From an uncultured Allomuricauda sp. (GTDB lineage: Bacteria > Bacteroidota > Bacteroidia > Flavobacteriales > Flavobacteriaceae): DNA of 54,757 nt. Positions 18,586 to 27,869 of this stretch are shown here, one piece after another. The stretch covers positions 1 through 54,757 of the forward strand of contig CALBPG010000123.1 in NCBI GenBank assembly GCA_937899065.1, in the 5' to 3' direction. Position numbers and translations under genes: made by a program. The notes under the pieces were generated by a model. The model was given only the letters and a program-made list of their open reading frames with translations, made no database searches and was not told where the DNA came from. How positions within the stretch are numbered: the first letter of the stretch is position 1; each line of letters begins with the position of its first letter.

Positions 18586-20424
18586 TTAAAACGCACCAAT
18601 GTTGTAATCCACTCTGTTTTTTCCGTTGGAATCTTTTGAAGCTTCATTGGTCAAAGATGATATATCTTTTCCTGCTCCTTCAAGAGGACTATTGTCTTGT
18701 AACTGGAAACCTGAGATATCAAATAGTCCAGAACCGTTGGCATTCATAAACATGGGATTTCCTTGAATATTATTTCTGTCATTATAGCTTGATACTGCGC
18801 TGGTTCTAGATGCTCCATCAAAATGACAATTTTCGAATGTCGTATTGTTATTCAAACTAAAACCGTTACTCTCTATTACAAATCCGCGGGTCGTATTGAA
18901 AGTGGTGTTATAAAATTGAATATTGCTATTAGGTCTATTCGCTCTGACACCATATTCTACATTATAAAAAGTACAGTTGATAAACATGGTATCATAAGCT
19001 TCCCTACTACCTTCAGCACCAAATTCGCTCATAATGAAGGCATATTGAGAGTTCTTTGCTACTATGTTAATAAACTTGTTATCATTACCCGGGTAGTTTG
19101 TATTGATATTTGGGTCATTGGATGCGCCATCTCCGTAGGAAGAACAAGCAATCGCCCCCCAAGTGTTGTCTATGGTAAGGTTGCGAAACGTATTATGATG
19201 CGCTCCATTACCAAAGAATACCGAAGACAAGGGGTCTCCATCATTGTAGAAAGCTCCTTGGATGTTCCCATCTTCTACAAGATTTTCATAAACATTTGCA
19301 AAATTCATTTCCACGCTAGTATTGACCACCTCAAAATTCCGTATCGTGTTGGAATGTCCACCATTTTTGATAACAAAACCGTGTCCGCCATGGGGTACTC
19401 CTGCCATACGCTCACATTTGTTATATTCAAAAACCAAATCTTGTGAATACGTGTTGCCATTTCGGGTAATGAGGAACATGTAATCTGTTCCGTTTGTGGT
19501 ATTGTAAGAGTATACCATGTTGTTCGCAACTACACCGGTGTTGGCTCCTTGGAATTGCAAAGCATTTTGTTCTACATTCAAAAAGGTGCAAAATTGAATA
19601 TCTGCGTTCAATGCGCCTTTGTTCCAAACACCCGTTCCCTTGTAGCGGTCAGGATGGGACGTGTCCCTCATTCCAACGTTCATATTTCCTTGTTCATGGA
19701 AAATACAGTTCATTATTTCGGCACTATCACTCGAGGAGTTAATGAAAACACCTGTCGAATATCCACTAATAATAAAATTTTTGAGATGAACATGACTTCC
19801 GTCGATTCGCATAGCGGTTTCATCTCTACGATAGTTTTTTTGGAAAAATGGCATTTCTTCCGAACTAGGACCATTTTTATAGTTGAAAGTAGCATCATTG
19901 GCTAATTTCGTCGTACCACGTCTACCGCGTGTCTCTAAATTGGAAAGTTGTTGCTGTTCGGCGTCAATATCGCCTGGAGTTTCTTTATATCCCATGAAGA
20001 CAATAGGCTCTTGGGAGGTCCCAGAATTTCTGAAGGTCACTTGAAATCCCGAATAATTTCCTGCTTTTACGTAGACTATGTCGCCTGCGCGAGCATTTGC
20101 CACAGCTTGTGGCCAGCTCCACGCTGTGTTTTCAGAAGTTCCATCATTTGAGGCGGAACCATTTGCAGTTACATAAAAGGCTCCCTCAATAGGGTGAACA
20201 AGATTGTTACTTTCTTCATCCGAGTTCTCGTCCTCGTTGGTGTTCTCATCCGTTTCTTCGTCTTCAGAGTTAAGGTCCTTGTCTTCGATGTCTTTATTCA
20301 CTTCTTCGTACATACTTAGTTCGTCGTACAAGTCCGAGTCCTGTCCGCAACTTAAAACGAATAAGAAAATAAATCCAATGAAAAACAATACCTTAGGTGC
20401 TTTACTAATTTGGGGTACTACCAC
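18586..20424 (-). CDS. Surface-type lipoprotein with right-handed parallel beta-helix (DUF1565-like N-terminus)
   Basis: A 612-residue protein starting at a GTG; no in-frame ATG precedes the hydrophobic signal FFIGFIFLFVLSC. Cys26 is the lipidation site, and the following GQDSD plus a long Asp/Glu-rich linker (residues 27-72) resemble the Bacteroidota lipoprotein export signal for surface display. The fold region starts with FYVTANGSASNDGTSE (DUF1565-like) and IVYVKAGNYSG. It then has many short Asn-rich coils (CTFLNVEQNALQFQGA, NTIRNFEVVNTS, NCTFYNVEYGVRAN) typical of pectate-lyase-like and chondroitinase-B-like helices. I infer a polysaccharide lyase or binding protein, perhaps acting on the neighbouring polymer. 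No catalytic residue is assignable by eye. Confidence 0.8.
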   Translation of the reverse strand: MVVPQISKAPKVLFFIGFIFLFVLSCGQDSDLYDELSMYEEVNKDIEDKDLNSEDEETDENTNEDENSDEESNNLVHPIEGAFYVTANGSASNDGTSENTAWSWPQAVANARAGDIVYVKAGNYSGFQVTFRNSGTSQEPIVFMGYKETPGDIDAEQQQLSNLETRGRRGTTKLANDATFNYKNGPSSEEMPFFQKNYRRDETAMRIDGSHVHLKNFIISGYSTGVFINSSSDSAEIMNCIFHEQGNMNVGMRDTSHPDRYKGTGVWNKGALNADIQFCTFLNVEQNALQFQGANTGVVANNMVYSYNTTNGTDYMFLITRNGNTYSQDLVFEYNKCERMAGVPHGGHGFVIKNGGHSNTIRNFEVVNTSVEMNFANVYENLVEDGNIQGAFYNDGDPLSSVFFGNGAHHNTFRNLTIDNTWGAIACSSYGDGASNDPNINTNYPGNDNKFINIVAKNSQYAFIMSEFGAEGSREAYDTMFINCTFYNVEYGVRANRPNSNIQFYNTTFNTTRGFVIESNGFSLNNNTTFENCHFDGASRTSAVSSYNDRNNIQGNPMFMNANGSGLFDISGFQLQDNSPLEGAGKDISSLTNEASKDSNGKNRVDYNIGAF

Positions 20425-20731
20425 AGCAATTTAGGTTTAATGGGGTTCATGTTTAGATTAAGCTCTGTGTCATTTGGGACTTGAATTTCACAATAAATCT
20501 TAAAACATCGATAAAACTTATCATTTTTTCGACCAAATGCACAAAAAGGGCGAAATGAGATACGGGGTTGGTTTGCTAGATGGACGTTTGTCGATTCTAA
20601 ATTCGATGAATGACGTTTTTTTTTAACATTTAAGCAGAAAATTGAACTGCATTAGATCCTTTTAAATCTTTTCACCACAACGCTTAAAAAAGCAGTGTAT
20701 ACGATGGAACCCTTTTCGTCGTTTTTTCAAT
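20425..20731. other. Divergent intergenic region between the beta-helix and deacetylase genes
   Basis: This AT-rich stretch of 307 bp separates two outward-facing genes and must hold both promoters. I found no exact TAnnTTTG box with a correctly spaced TTG for either gene. A short ATG frame (20451 downward, minus strand) ends in TAG after ten codons and does not enter the lipoprotein frame. No RNA gene, repeat or mobile-element end was recognised. Confidence 0.6.
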
Positions 20732-21607
20732 ATGGATTTTTGTACCACATATGCTGAAGTAAAACGGTATCATGGAACTAGTTTTCGTGATTACCTAAGG
20801 AATATTGCGTTGGATACGCTTTCCATATTGATGGGAGATGATGCGAAAAACGCTTTGTACGCTAAACCAAGGGTACATTTTTTGTACTTCCATCACATTT
20901 TTGAAGATGAGGCGGAGGGCTTTGAGCGCTTCGTAGCCTTATTGGCGGAAAAACATCGTTTTATTTCCCATTCTGAAGCGGTGGATAAGTTGGTAAACGG
21001 TACGGTGGACCAACCTTATATCACTTGGAGCTCCGATGACGGCTTTAAAAACAATCTTATTGCTGCTGAGATTCTCAATCGCTATGATGCTAGTTGTTGT
21101 TTTTTTGTGAACCCTGATACTATAAACCTTGAAGACAAAGAAAAGATTTTTCAGTTCTGTGACACGAAGCTGATTATGCCGCCGATTGAGTTTATGACTT
21201 GGTCAGATTTAGAGAAACTGTTGTATCAAGGACACGAGATTGGCTCACATACCATGTCACTCGATAACGTCAGCGGAATGGCGCTTTCTGATTTCGAGGA
21301 GGATTTGGTGATGTCCAAACGAATTTTAGAACAGCATTGTGGCCCTATCCGCCACTTTGCTTATCCCTACGGTCGCTACGATTGTTTTAGCAAGGATGCC
21401 TACGATTTGGTGTTTAAAACTGGATACGATTCCTGCTCAACCGCGGTTCGTGGAAGTCATTGGGTTAATGAAGAAGGAATCCCCAGGGACAAACTTTTTA
21501 TACGAAGGGACCAAATCATTGCCGCTTGGAAACTGTCACATTTGCAATATTTTGTGGCTAATTCTGTCAAAAACATGTCTCCTGAGGGAAGCATACTTCC
21601 ATATTGA
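20732..21607 (+). CDS. NodB-type polysaccharide deacetylase-like protein
   Basis: A 291-residue protein with the NodB homology order: WSSDDGFKNN (catalytic and metal-binding Asp pair, motif 1), GHEIGSHTMSLDNVSG (motif 2), and FAYPYGRYDCFS (motif 3). Motif 2 normally supplies two metal His residues spaced as H-x3-H; here the second is Leu, so metal binding may be changed or a neighbouring residue used. There is no signal peptide, which suggests a cytoplasmic location, unlike most peptidoglycan or chitin deacetylases. It is the only plus-strand gene between 1 and 37 kb and converges on the giant T9SS gene, the stop codons being adjacent. A role in trimming N-acetyl groups of polysaccharide precursors is inferred only. 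Confidence 0.8.
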   Translation: MDFCTTYAEVKRYHGTSFRDYLRNIALDTLSILMGDDAKNALYAKPRVHFLYFHHIFEDEAEGFERFVALLAEKHRFISHSEAVDKLVNGTVDQPYITWSSDDGFKNNLIAAEILNRYDASCCFFVNPDTINLEDKEKIFQFCDTKLIMPPIEFMTWSDLEKLLYQGHEIGSHTMSLDNVSGMALSDFEEDLVMSKRILEQHCGPIRHFAYPYGRYDCFSKDAYDLVFKTGYDSCSTAVRGSHWVNEEGIPRDKLFIRRDQIIAAWKLSHLQYFVANSVKNMSPEGSILPY

Positions 21608-24600
21608 TTACCGTATCAGACTGAAGTGTCCGTTGAAATCAACTTGTTGATTAGCCAACAAATCGAAATAGCTTACCGTAAACCAATAGTCGCTGGATGG
21701 CATTGGATTGGCACCGTAGTTTCCATCCCAGCCAGGACCAAATGGATTGAGCTGGGTAAGCAATTTACCATGACGGTCAAAAATTTGAATTTGCACATCA
21801 CCCGTTAAATTTGGATTATCGGTTCCAAGAATATTCCAGGTTTCGTTGGTGCCATCCCCGTTAGGGGTAAATACAGTTGGATAGTTTACAATCAAGAAGG
21901 GAGTACTTCCAATCACGCCGCCACAATCTGATAGGCTACGAACGTAAATTGTATGCAGGCCACCGGGTACATTCTCAAAGAAGTTTTCTACCTGAAAAGG
22001 TCCGTTAGGGTCATCCAAACTATACTCAAACCTATCAAACAATAAATTGTCATTGTTTACAATGGCACGAACCCGATTACCTGAATTAAGCTCAAAACCT
22101 TCAGCTGTCACTTCAACTTGAACGGAAGTGGGGGAGAGACCATCAATTACCTCTGTGGTATATAGTACTTGTCCGCCACATTCTGAGCTTGTTCCTATTT
22201 GATAAATGCGTAAACTATAGATTCCTGCTTGGGTCACATTAAAAATTGGTTCCTCAATACCATCTCCATTGGTATCGTTATCTGGGGTCCAATCGTACCG
22301 ATAATTGGGTCCTAAATCCATTCCCAATTGCACAGTGGTGGAACCTTCACAAAGTCCTGCGGTTTCGGGTAGCATGATTTGTGGCTCATTTAAAATCGTG
22401 ATATCGAAACTGGATTCGTCAAAACAACTTGGTCCAGCGCCTAGTGTTGAGTAAACATAAATTGTCTGAGAAGCAGTAATCTGTTCCCCTGTAGCTAACT
22501 GGTTGCCCGAGGCAGCTGGTCCTGTATAATATTGGTTATTGACTGATAACGGAGGAAGGGTATAACTTTCACAGGCCTCAACGTTTGCCAACATGTCAGC
22601 AGTGGGTCTATCTACAATGGTTAAGGTAACCTCAGACCTACCGCTAGTGCATCCTGAAGCAGTTTCCAAGGTTTCAACGAAGAACGAATAGGTTCCAATA
22701 GCTGTCTGGATGGGCGTAAAAGATGTTCCCGTGCCAACCAAGTTTCCACCTGTGGCAGCGTCATACCAATTTAGCGCATCCCCACCTGTATTTGGAATTT
22801 CTGCCATCAGCGTAGCTGTAGGTTCTCCAAAGCAGTTTGTGCCATTGACCAAGTTTACAGGATTATCCAGCGTAGGACAACTACAGTCTGGCGCTGGTAC
22901 AGGTATCATTTGTACACAGGTAGCATCTGTAAGGGTGAGGGTCACATCCGTTCCGGAAGGAATATTTTGCACTTCATTACCGACAACAGTTCCGGCAGTA
23001 GTGGTAACTATTCCACCTGTAATGGTAAATTCGATGGTATACGTAGCCAAATCTGCCGAACAAACTCGGTCCAAAACGGTTAGGATGGGTGCTGGAGTTA
23101 CATTGACTGTGAATGAACTTTCATCACTACAATTTGGCGTAGTACCGGTTTCAGTATAAATAAAAATCGTCTGTGTCGTAGTAATATTGTCACCGGCATT
23201 CAACATCGTACCCGTTCCACCACTACCAGTGAAATAATTGTTTCCAGTATTCAATACGGGAAGAATGTAGCTGCCGCAAATATTTTGGTCAGGAAAAATT
23301 TGTGCTGTTGGTGTAGCAATAATGGTCAAAGTGACTGGGATTCGAGTACTGGCGCAACCCGAACCGCTGTCAACCGTTTCTGCATAATAAATGTAAGAAC
23401 CAGCAGCGGTGTCGGCTGGCGTATATGTCGTTCCAGAAGCTAGTGCAGTTCCACCTGTTGGTGCGGCGTACCAATCAATTCGGTCACCTCCTGTTAAGGG
23501 AATATCCGCGCTTAAAGGTGCTGTCGGGTCCCCAGAGCAGTTGGCATTATCTACTTCATTTTGTGGTACATCCAAGTTTGGAATCACCACAATGGTACTT
23601 GTGATGGTTGGAGTAGGGGTGACAATACACCCTGAAACATCTTCCTCGACCTGAACAATTTCCAAGGTAACATCTGTAGTAGGAGCTGTTATGGTAAGCG
23701 TTGCTGCTCCAGCAGCATCCAAAGTAATGGTTGGCGTAGTGGTTCCCCCATCCGTGGTATAGGTAACAATATCATCTGGTCCACCAGCGAATGTAAATTC
23801 TGCATCACTTCCAAAACAGATTGGGGTGGCTACTGGTGTTAGCACTACCGTGGCCGGAGCTGCGTTGACAGTGAGTGTAGCTATGGATTCCTCGTAACAA
23901 GCATAATCATCTCCACTAACCCAAACACGATACTGATTGTTGTTTTGCGCTATAGTAACCGCATTTACGTTCAAAGTATTGGTTGTTTCTGCTAAAGGCG
24001 TAAACGTTACACCGCCGTCGGTACTTTCGAACCATTCGTATTCTATTACTCCTCCACCTACGCGCGAGGCACCTACAGTGAAGGTTGCATTTCCACCTTC
24101 ACAAATATTTTGGTCAGTTAAAGGTGTATCAATGACCGCGGGTTCGGCAAAACTTCTGACATTGGGGTCCACTGGAGTAGTATATCCGGTGGCACTAGTC
24201 ACCCTTCCAACACCGTTAACAGTTGGCACACCTGCGCCCAAGATACCGTCTCTTTCAGGGTCATCGTAACCAGCTTCAACCGAATCTGGACAGCCGTCAT
24301 CATCAGAATCCAAATCAAAACAATCTGGAATGCCATCACCATCATAATCAAAATTAACACGGATATAATCATACGCCCCTCGTTGTTGATTCAAAGCGGG
24401 ATTTTGATTGTGTGTAATCCTGAAAAAAAGATCTTCTCCTATTGATGCTGGGCTTGCAGTAAAAGAAAAACTGAAATCCGTCCAAACTCCGTTGGGCGTT
24501 TCATGAGGTTCCACGGTAAGCGTTCCTAAGGAATTAAATCCAGAACCATCATCAAAACCAGCTTCAATAACACTTTGTCCGTCGTTACGGAAAGCATCAG

Positions 24601-27600
24601 TGGTACTTATTTCATCCCCGATAGCTATGGTTACAACATAACTTCCTTCTTGAATGACAATAGCTGAGGTGGTCTGGGTTATAGTGGTTGTACCGTTTAG
24701 ATACAGATACGAATCATTGTCATAATCTGGGTCTGGTAAATCAATTAGTCCAGTTCCATCCTTTCTAAAATTGGGTTCAAAGGTACCTGGCACACCAAAA
24801 TCCTGGGCATTTAATAAATGTATTCCTCCTCCTGTTCCTGTGACATCATACCAAAAATCGGCTACAGAGTTAAAAGGGAATCCACCACCACTTACAAAAT
24901 TATTCGCGGGAAACTCAAAGTTGTATAGTCCTCTTGGTGAGCCTGATGTTAGGTTGCAGTCTTCATTAATATCTGAAATACCATCGTTGTCATCATCTTG
25001 GTCAACATCAAACTGTAAATTATTACTGGCGTCTAGAAAGAAACGATTTCCATCAACAACACCATCCAAATCATTGTCAAGAGGATTACAATCCCTATCC
25101 ATGGTATTATCCAAAACTGCCTGATCATTACCTAAATAACCCCTTACAAAACCTGTCACCGTACCATCAGTTGCAACCCCTGTTCCATCCAATGCGCCTG
25201 CACCATCGTCAACATGCCCGGCTTCAACCACATCATTGCAGCCATCGTTATCGGAATCTAAATCCAAACAATCTGAAGCACCATCACCATCAGTATCCTT
25301 GGTAATCACTACCCAATCATAGTTCCCTTGGAATTGGTTCGCTGCTCCATTGCTTTCATGAGTTATACGAACGGAAATGGCTTGACCTAACGCAGGGTCT
25401 CCGGCGTTAACTTCCCCGTTTACCACAAATTCGCTCCAAATGCTTGCTTTAGTTTCATAACTTTCAATAGTAAGTGTCCCATTGGTTATGGGTTGAAAAT
25501 TATTGATATCACCATCATGATATCCGATTTCAATGATACTTCTACCATCATTTCTGAATGGGTTGCCAAAATCAGCGCCATCGCCTACGCGAATAGATAA
25601 ATCATAATGTCCAATTTCGAATGTAGAATAGACCGTATTCAGGGTAATCGCACCATCTCCGTTAATAAAAGCGTAGGTCGCACCCTCGGCTGCTGCGGCA
25701 TAATTTGAACCATCTATGTTCAACGGGTCTTCAATACCATAGCTTGAGGGGAAAGGACCTGCAGTGTATCTCCAATCAGCAATTGGGTCTGCGGGAAGGT
25801 TATCATTTTCCAATCCGAAGTTCGCGATAACGACTTCACATTCGTTGGAGTCAAGAATTCCGTCATTGTCGTCATCAAGGTCAACATCGTCATTATATGT
25901 GTCGGAATCAAAATCAAACACTTGCGTACAAACGTTTATCGTGTTGCTTAAAACGGCTTGAGTGAGTCCAGTATAGCCCGTACCTATGGGAATTACCGAT
26001 CCATCTGGGTTAGTTCCCGAATTATCCAAAATACCTCCACCACCATCTGTATGTCCTGCTTCGGTTACATCGGGACAACCATCACCATCGATATCATCTT
26101 CAAAACAGTCCGCAATTCCGTTAGCGTTTCGGTCTCTTCTTATTTTTATGTTGTCATAATCTCCACCACCTTGGTCTAAAGCACCATTTGCGGTGTGTGT
26201 TATTTGTATCAAAATTCCTCTTCCCAAGGCAGGACTTGCTAAAGGAACACTTACAGTAAAGGAAAAATCAGTCCATATACCATTAAGCGTTTCATGAGCT
26301 TCTATCGTAAGATCTCCGATGGTTTGAAAAACCCCACCATTATCATAACCAACCTCTACGAAAGTCTGTCCATCATTACTGAAAAAACTATTTTCGATAC
26401 CATCTCCAACTTCAAGACTTACCAAATAATCTCCTGGTTCGAACTCAGCTCCAGCCATATCCAAAGTAATGGTACCACTCCCATTGATAAAAGCGATACT
26501 AGTACCATCTGGAATTTGTAGATAATTGGACAAAGGAGGTGATTCGATACCGTACCCTAAATTTCCTGTTGCGTTAGATAAAACCCAATCGTCAATAGGT
26601 TGAGAGGCATTCGTTTCAAAGCTATTATTTGCGATTGGTACTTCACATTCAAAAATGTCTCTTATACCGTCATTATCGTCATCAATGTCCACATCGTCTA
26701 AAACAGTGTCTCCATCATTATCCAAAATCAAAGAACCTTCTTTGGCTGCGTCGAAAACATCATCGTAGTTTCCTGTGTATCCATCAACGCCATTTACTGT
26801 TCCATCAGGATTAATGGGTCCGTCAAGTTCACCATTATTATCTGCATCTGTATGGCCTGCTTCCAAAACATCATTTACCCCATCTGCATCAGAATCAATT
26901 TCTCGACAGTTTGGAATACCATCGCTATCGGAATCATATTGAAGCCTTACATTATCATAGTTACCTGCTTGTAGTCCTGTTCCCCCAGTATGCGAAATAC
27001 GAATCAATATACCTTCTCCAATTGCGGGATTTCCAGCAGGCAAATCTATAACGACTTCAAAATCCGTCCATGTTCCAGGAGTTGTTTCTGTGGGACCATC
27101 AATTACCGTTTGTGCTATGGATGTGAAACTGGTGGCATCGTTACCATAACCAATTTCTATTACGGATTCATTATCGTTCCTAAAAACCGCTCCGCTGATA
27201 CCGTCTCCAACTGCTACAGTTAAAATATAGCCACCTTCAGTAAAAACACCAATAGGATTAGTTAGTGTAATTTGTCCTGTCACACCAGGGTTGGTATTCA
27301 TGAATAAAAATTGATTACCTTCTGCTGCAGCAACATAATTGTTTGCTGGCTGTATGTCATGATACCCATATGTATTGGCGCCAGAAAAAGTCCAATCATC
27401 GACTGCTAAATAATATGGGGGGCCAGCGGGAGACTCAAAACTGAAATTAGTTACGGTAATTTCACAATCGTAAAAATCCAAAATCCCATCATTGTCATCA
27501 TCTAAATCGCAAGGGTCACCAATACCATCTCCATCGGTATCAACATTTACACCACCAACATCATAATTTGTCGGGCATAAGTCGGCTGCATCCAAAATGC

Positions 27601-27682
27601 CATCACCATCGGCATCTTGACCGAAAGCTACAGTGCTAGCAAAAAGAAAAAGGGCGAGTAGTTGAAGTGTTCTGGTGCGCAT
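21608..27682 (-). CDS. Giant secreted T9SS type B protein with thrombospondin type 3 repeats and a four-fold module
   Basis: I place the start at the ATG at 27682 (MRTRTLQLLALFLFAST, a good signal peptide ending at FGQ), giving 2024 residues; a longer frame from 27727 adds a basic leader that spoils the signal. Calcium-binding type 3 repeats (DADGDGILDAADLCP, DLDDDNDGILD) alternate with a beta-sandwich-like domain containing VGDG, FRNDG and WTDF. The combined module of about 270-300 residues occurs four times (starting near residues 80, 350, 620 and 920). Ig-like regions follow from about 1150 (NICEGGNATFTVGAS). The last 95 residues (YPTVFTPNGDGTNETWNI to GHFSLIR) are a CHU_C/gliding-motility-associated sorting domain. 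A cell-surface adhesin or matrix protein is the likely role. It lies next to polysaccharide genes but is probably separately transcribed. Confidence 0.9.
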   Translation of the reverse strand: MRTRTLQLLALFLFASTVAFGQDADGDGILDAADLCPTNYDVGGVNVDTDGDGIGDPCDLDDDNDGILDFYDCEITVTNFSFESPAGPPYYLAVDDWTFSGANTYGYHDIQPANNYVAAAEGNQFLFMNTNPGVTGQITLTNPIGVFTEGGYILTVAVGDGISGAVFRNDNESVIEIGYGNDATSFTSIAQTVIDGPTETTPGTWTDFEVVIDLPAGNPAIGEGILIRISHTGGTGLQAGNYDNVRLQYDSDSDGIPNCREIDSDADGVNDVLEAGHTDADNNGELDGPINPDGTVNGVDGYTGNYDDVFDAAKEGSLILDNDGDTVLDDVDIDDDNDGIRDIFECEVPIANNSFETNASQPIDDWVLSNATGNLGYGIESPPLSNYLQIPDGTSIAFINGSGTITLDMAGAEFEPGDYLVSLEVGDGIENSFFSNDGQTFVEVGYDNGGVFQTIGDLTIEAHETLNGIWTDFSFTVSVPLASPALGRGILIQITHTANGALDQGGGDYDNIKIRRDRNANGIADCFEDDIDGDGCPDVTEAGHTDGGGGILDNSGTNPDGSVIPIGTGYTGLTQAVLSNTINVCTQVFDFDSDTYNDDVDLDDDNDGILDSNECEVVIANFGLENDNLPADPIADWRYTAGPFPSSYGIEDPLNIDGSNYAAAAEGATYAFINGDGAITLNTVYSTFEIGHYDLSIRVGDGADFGNPFRNDGRSIIEIGYHDGDINNFQPITNGTLTIESYETKASIWSEFVVNGEVNAGDPALGQAISVRITHESNGAANQFQGNYDWVVITKDTDGDGASDCLDLDSDNDGCNDVVEAGHVDDGAGALDGTGVATDGTVTGFVRGYLGNDQAVLDNTMDRDCNPLDNDLDGVVDGNRFFLDASNNLQFDVDQDDDNDGISDINEDCNLTSGSPRGLYNFEFPANNFVSGGGFPFNSVADFWYDVTGTGGGIHLLNAQDFGVPGTFEPNFRKDGTGLIDLPDPDYDNDSYLYLNGTTTITQTTSAIVIQEGSYVVTIAIGDEISTTDAFRNDGQSVIEAGFDDGSGFNSLGTLTVEPHETPNGVWTDFSFSFTASPASIGEDLFFRITHNQNPALNQQRGAYDYIRVNFDYDGDGIPDCFDLDSDDDGCPDSVEAGYDDPERDGILGAGVPTVNGVGRVTSATGYTTPVDPNVRSFAEPAVIDTPLTDQNICEGGNATFTVGASRVGGGVIEYEWFESTDGGVTFTPLAETTNTLNVNAVTIAQNNNQYRVWVSGDDYACYEESIATLTVNAAPATVVLTPVATPICFGSDAEFTFAGGPDDIVTYTTDGGTTTPTITLDAAGAATLTITAPTTDVTLEIVQVEEDVSGCIVTPTPTITSTIVVIPNLDVPQNEVDNANCSGDPTAPLSADIPLTGGDRIDWYAAPTGGTALASGTTYTPADTAAGSYIYYAETVDSGSGCASTRIPVTLTIIATPTAQIFPDQNICGSYILPVLNTGNNYFTGSGGTGTMLNAGDNITTTQTIFIYTETGTTPNCSDESSFTVNVTPAPILTVLDRVCSADLATYTIEFTITGGIVTTTAGTVVGNEVQNIPSGTDVTLTLTDATCVQMIPVPAPDCSCPTLDNPVNLVNGTNCFGEPTATLMAEIPNTGGDALNWYDAATGGNLVGTGTSFTPIQTAIGTYSFFVETLETASGCTSGRSEVTLTIVDRPTADMLANVEACESYTLPPLSVNNQYYTGPAASGNQLATGEQITASQTIYVYSTLGAGPSCFDESSFDITILNEPQIMLPETAGLCEGSTTVQLGMDLGPNYRYDWTPDNDTNGDGIEEPIFNVTQAGIYSLRIYQIGTSSECGGQVLYTTEVIDGLSPTSVQVEVTAEGFELNSGNRVRAIVNNDNLLFDRFEYSLDDPNGPFQVENFFENVPGGLHTIYVRSLSDCGGVIGSTPFLIVNYPTVFTPNGDGTNETWNILGTDNPNLTGDVQIQIFDRHGKLLTQLNPFGPGWDGNYGANPMPSSDYWFTVSYFDLLANQQVDFNGHFSLIR

Positions 27683-27814
27683 GGTAATTTTTGTAAGGCT
27701 AGGGGTTTTCTTTTTTTGGTAATACAAAAATCCATGTGAAGTTAAAGTGAAGTATTGTTAAATCCCCTCAAAATCGGTAAACGAACAGTTTTATGCGATG
27801 ATTGTCAAGGCATT

Positions 27815-27843
27815 AAAAAAGGGTGCCCGTTGGGACACCCTTC
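27815..27843 (-). terminator. Rho-independent terminator after ugd
   Basis: Read on the minus strand, AAGGGTG-T-CCC, a short loop, then GGG-CACCCTT and six T's form a strong hairpin with one bulge, 27 bp past the ugd stop. A perfect AT-rich palindrome (27846-27860) lies between the stop codon and the hairpin. The hairpin separates ugd from the giant T9SS gene. Confidence 0.88.
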
Positions 27844-27869
27844 TCATATTTTGAAAATATCGGTGAAAA

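Noticed and set aside
20425-20455. An upstream ATG for the beta-helix lipoprotein.
   Set aside because: The ATG near 20451 is in a different frame and meets a TAG after ten codons; the GTG at 20424 gives a complete lipoprotein signal.
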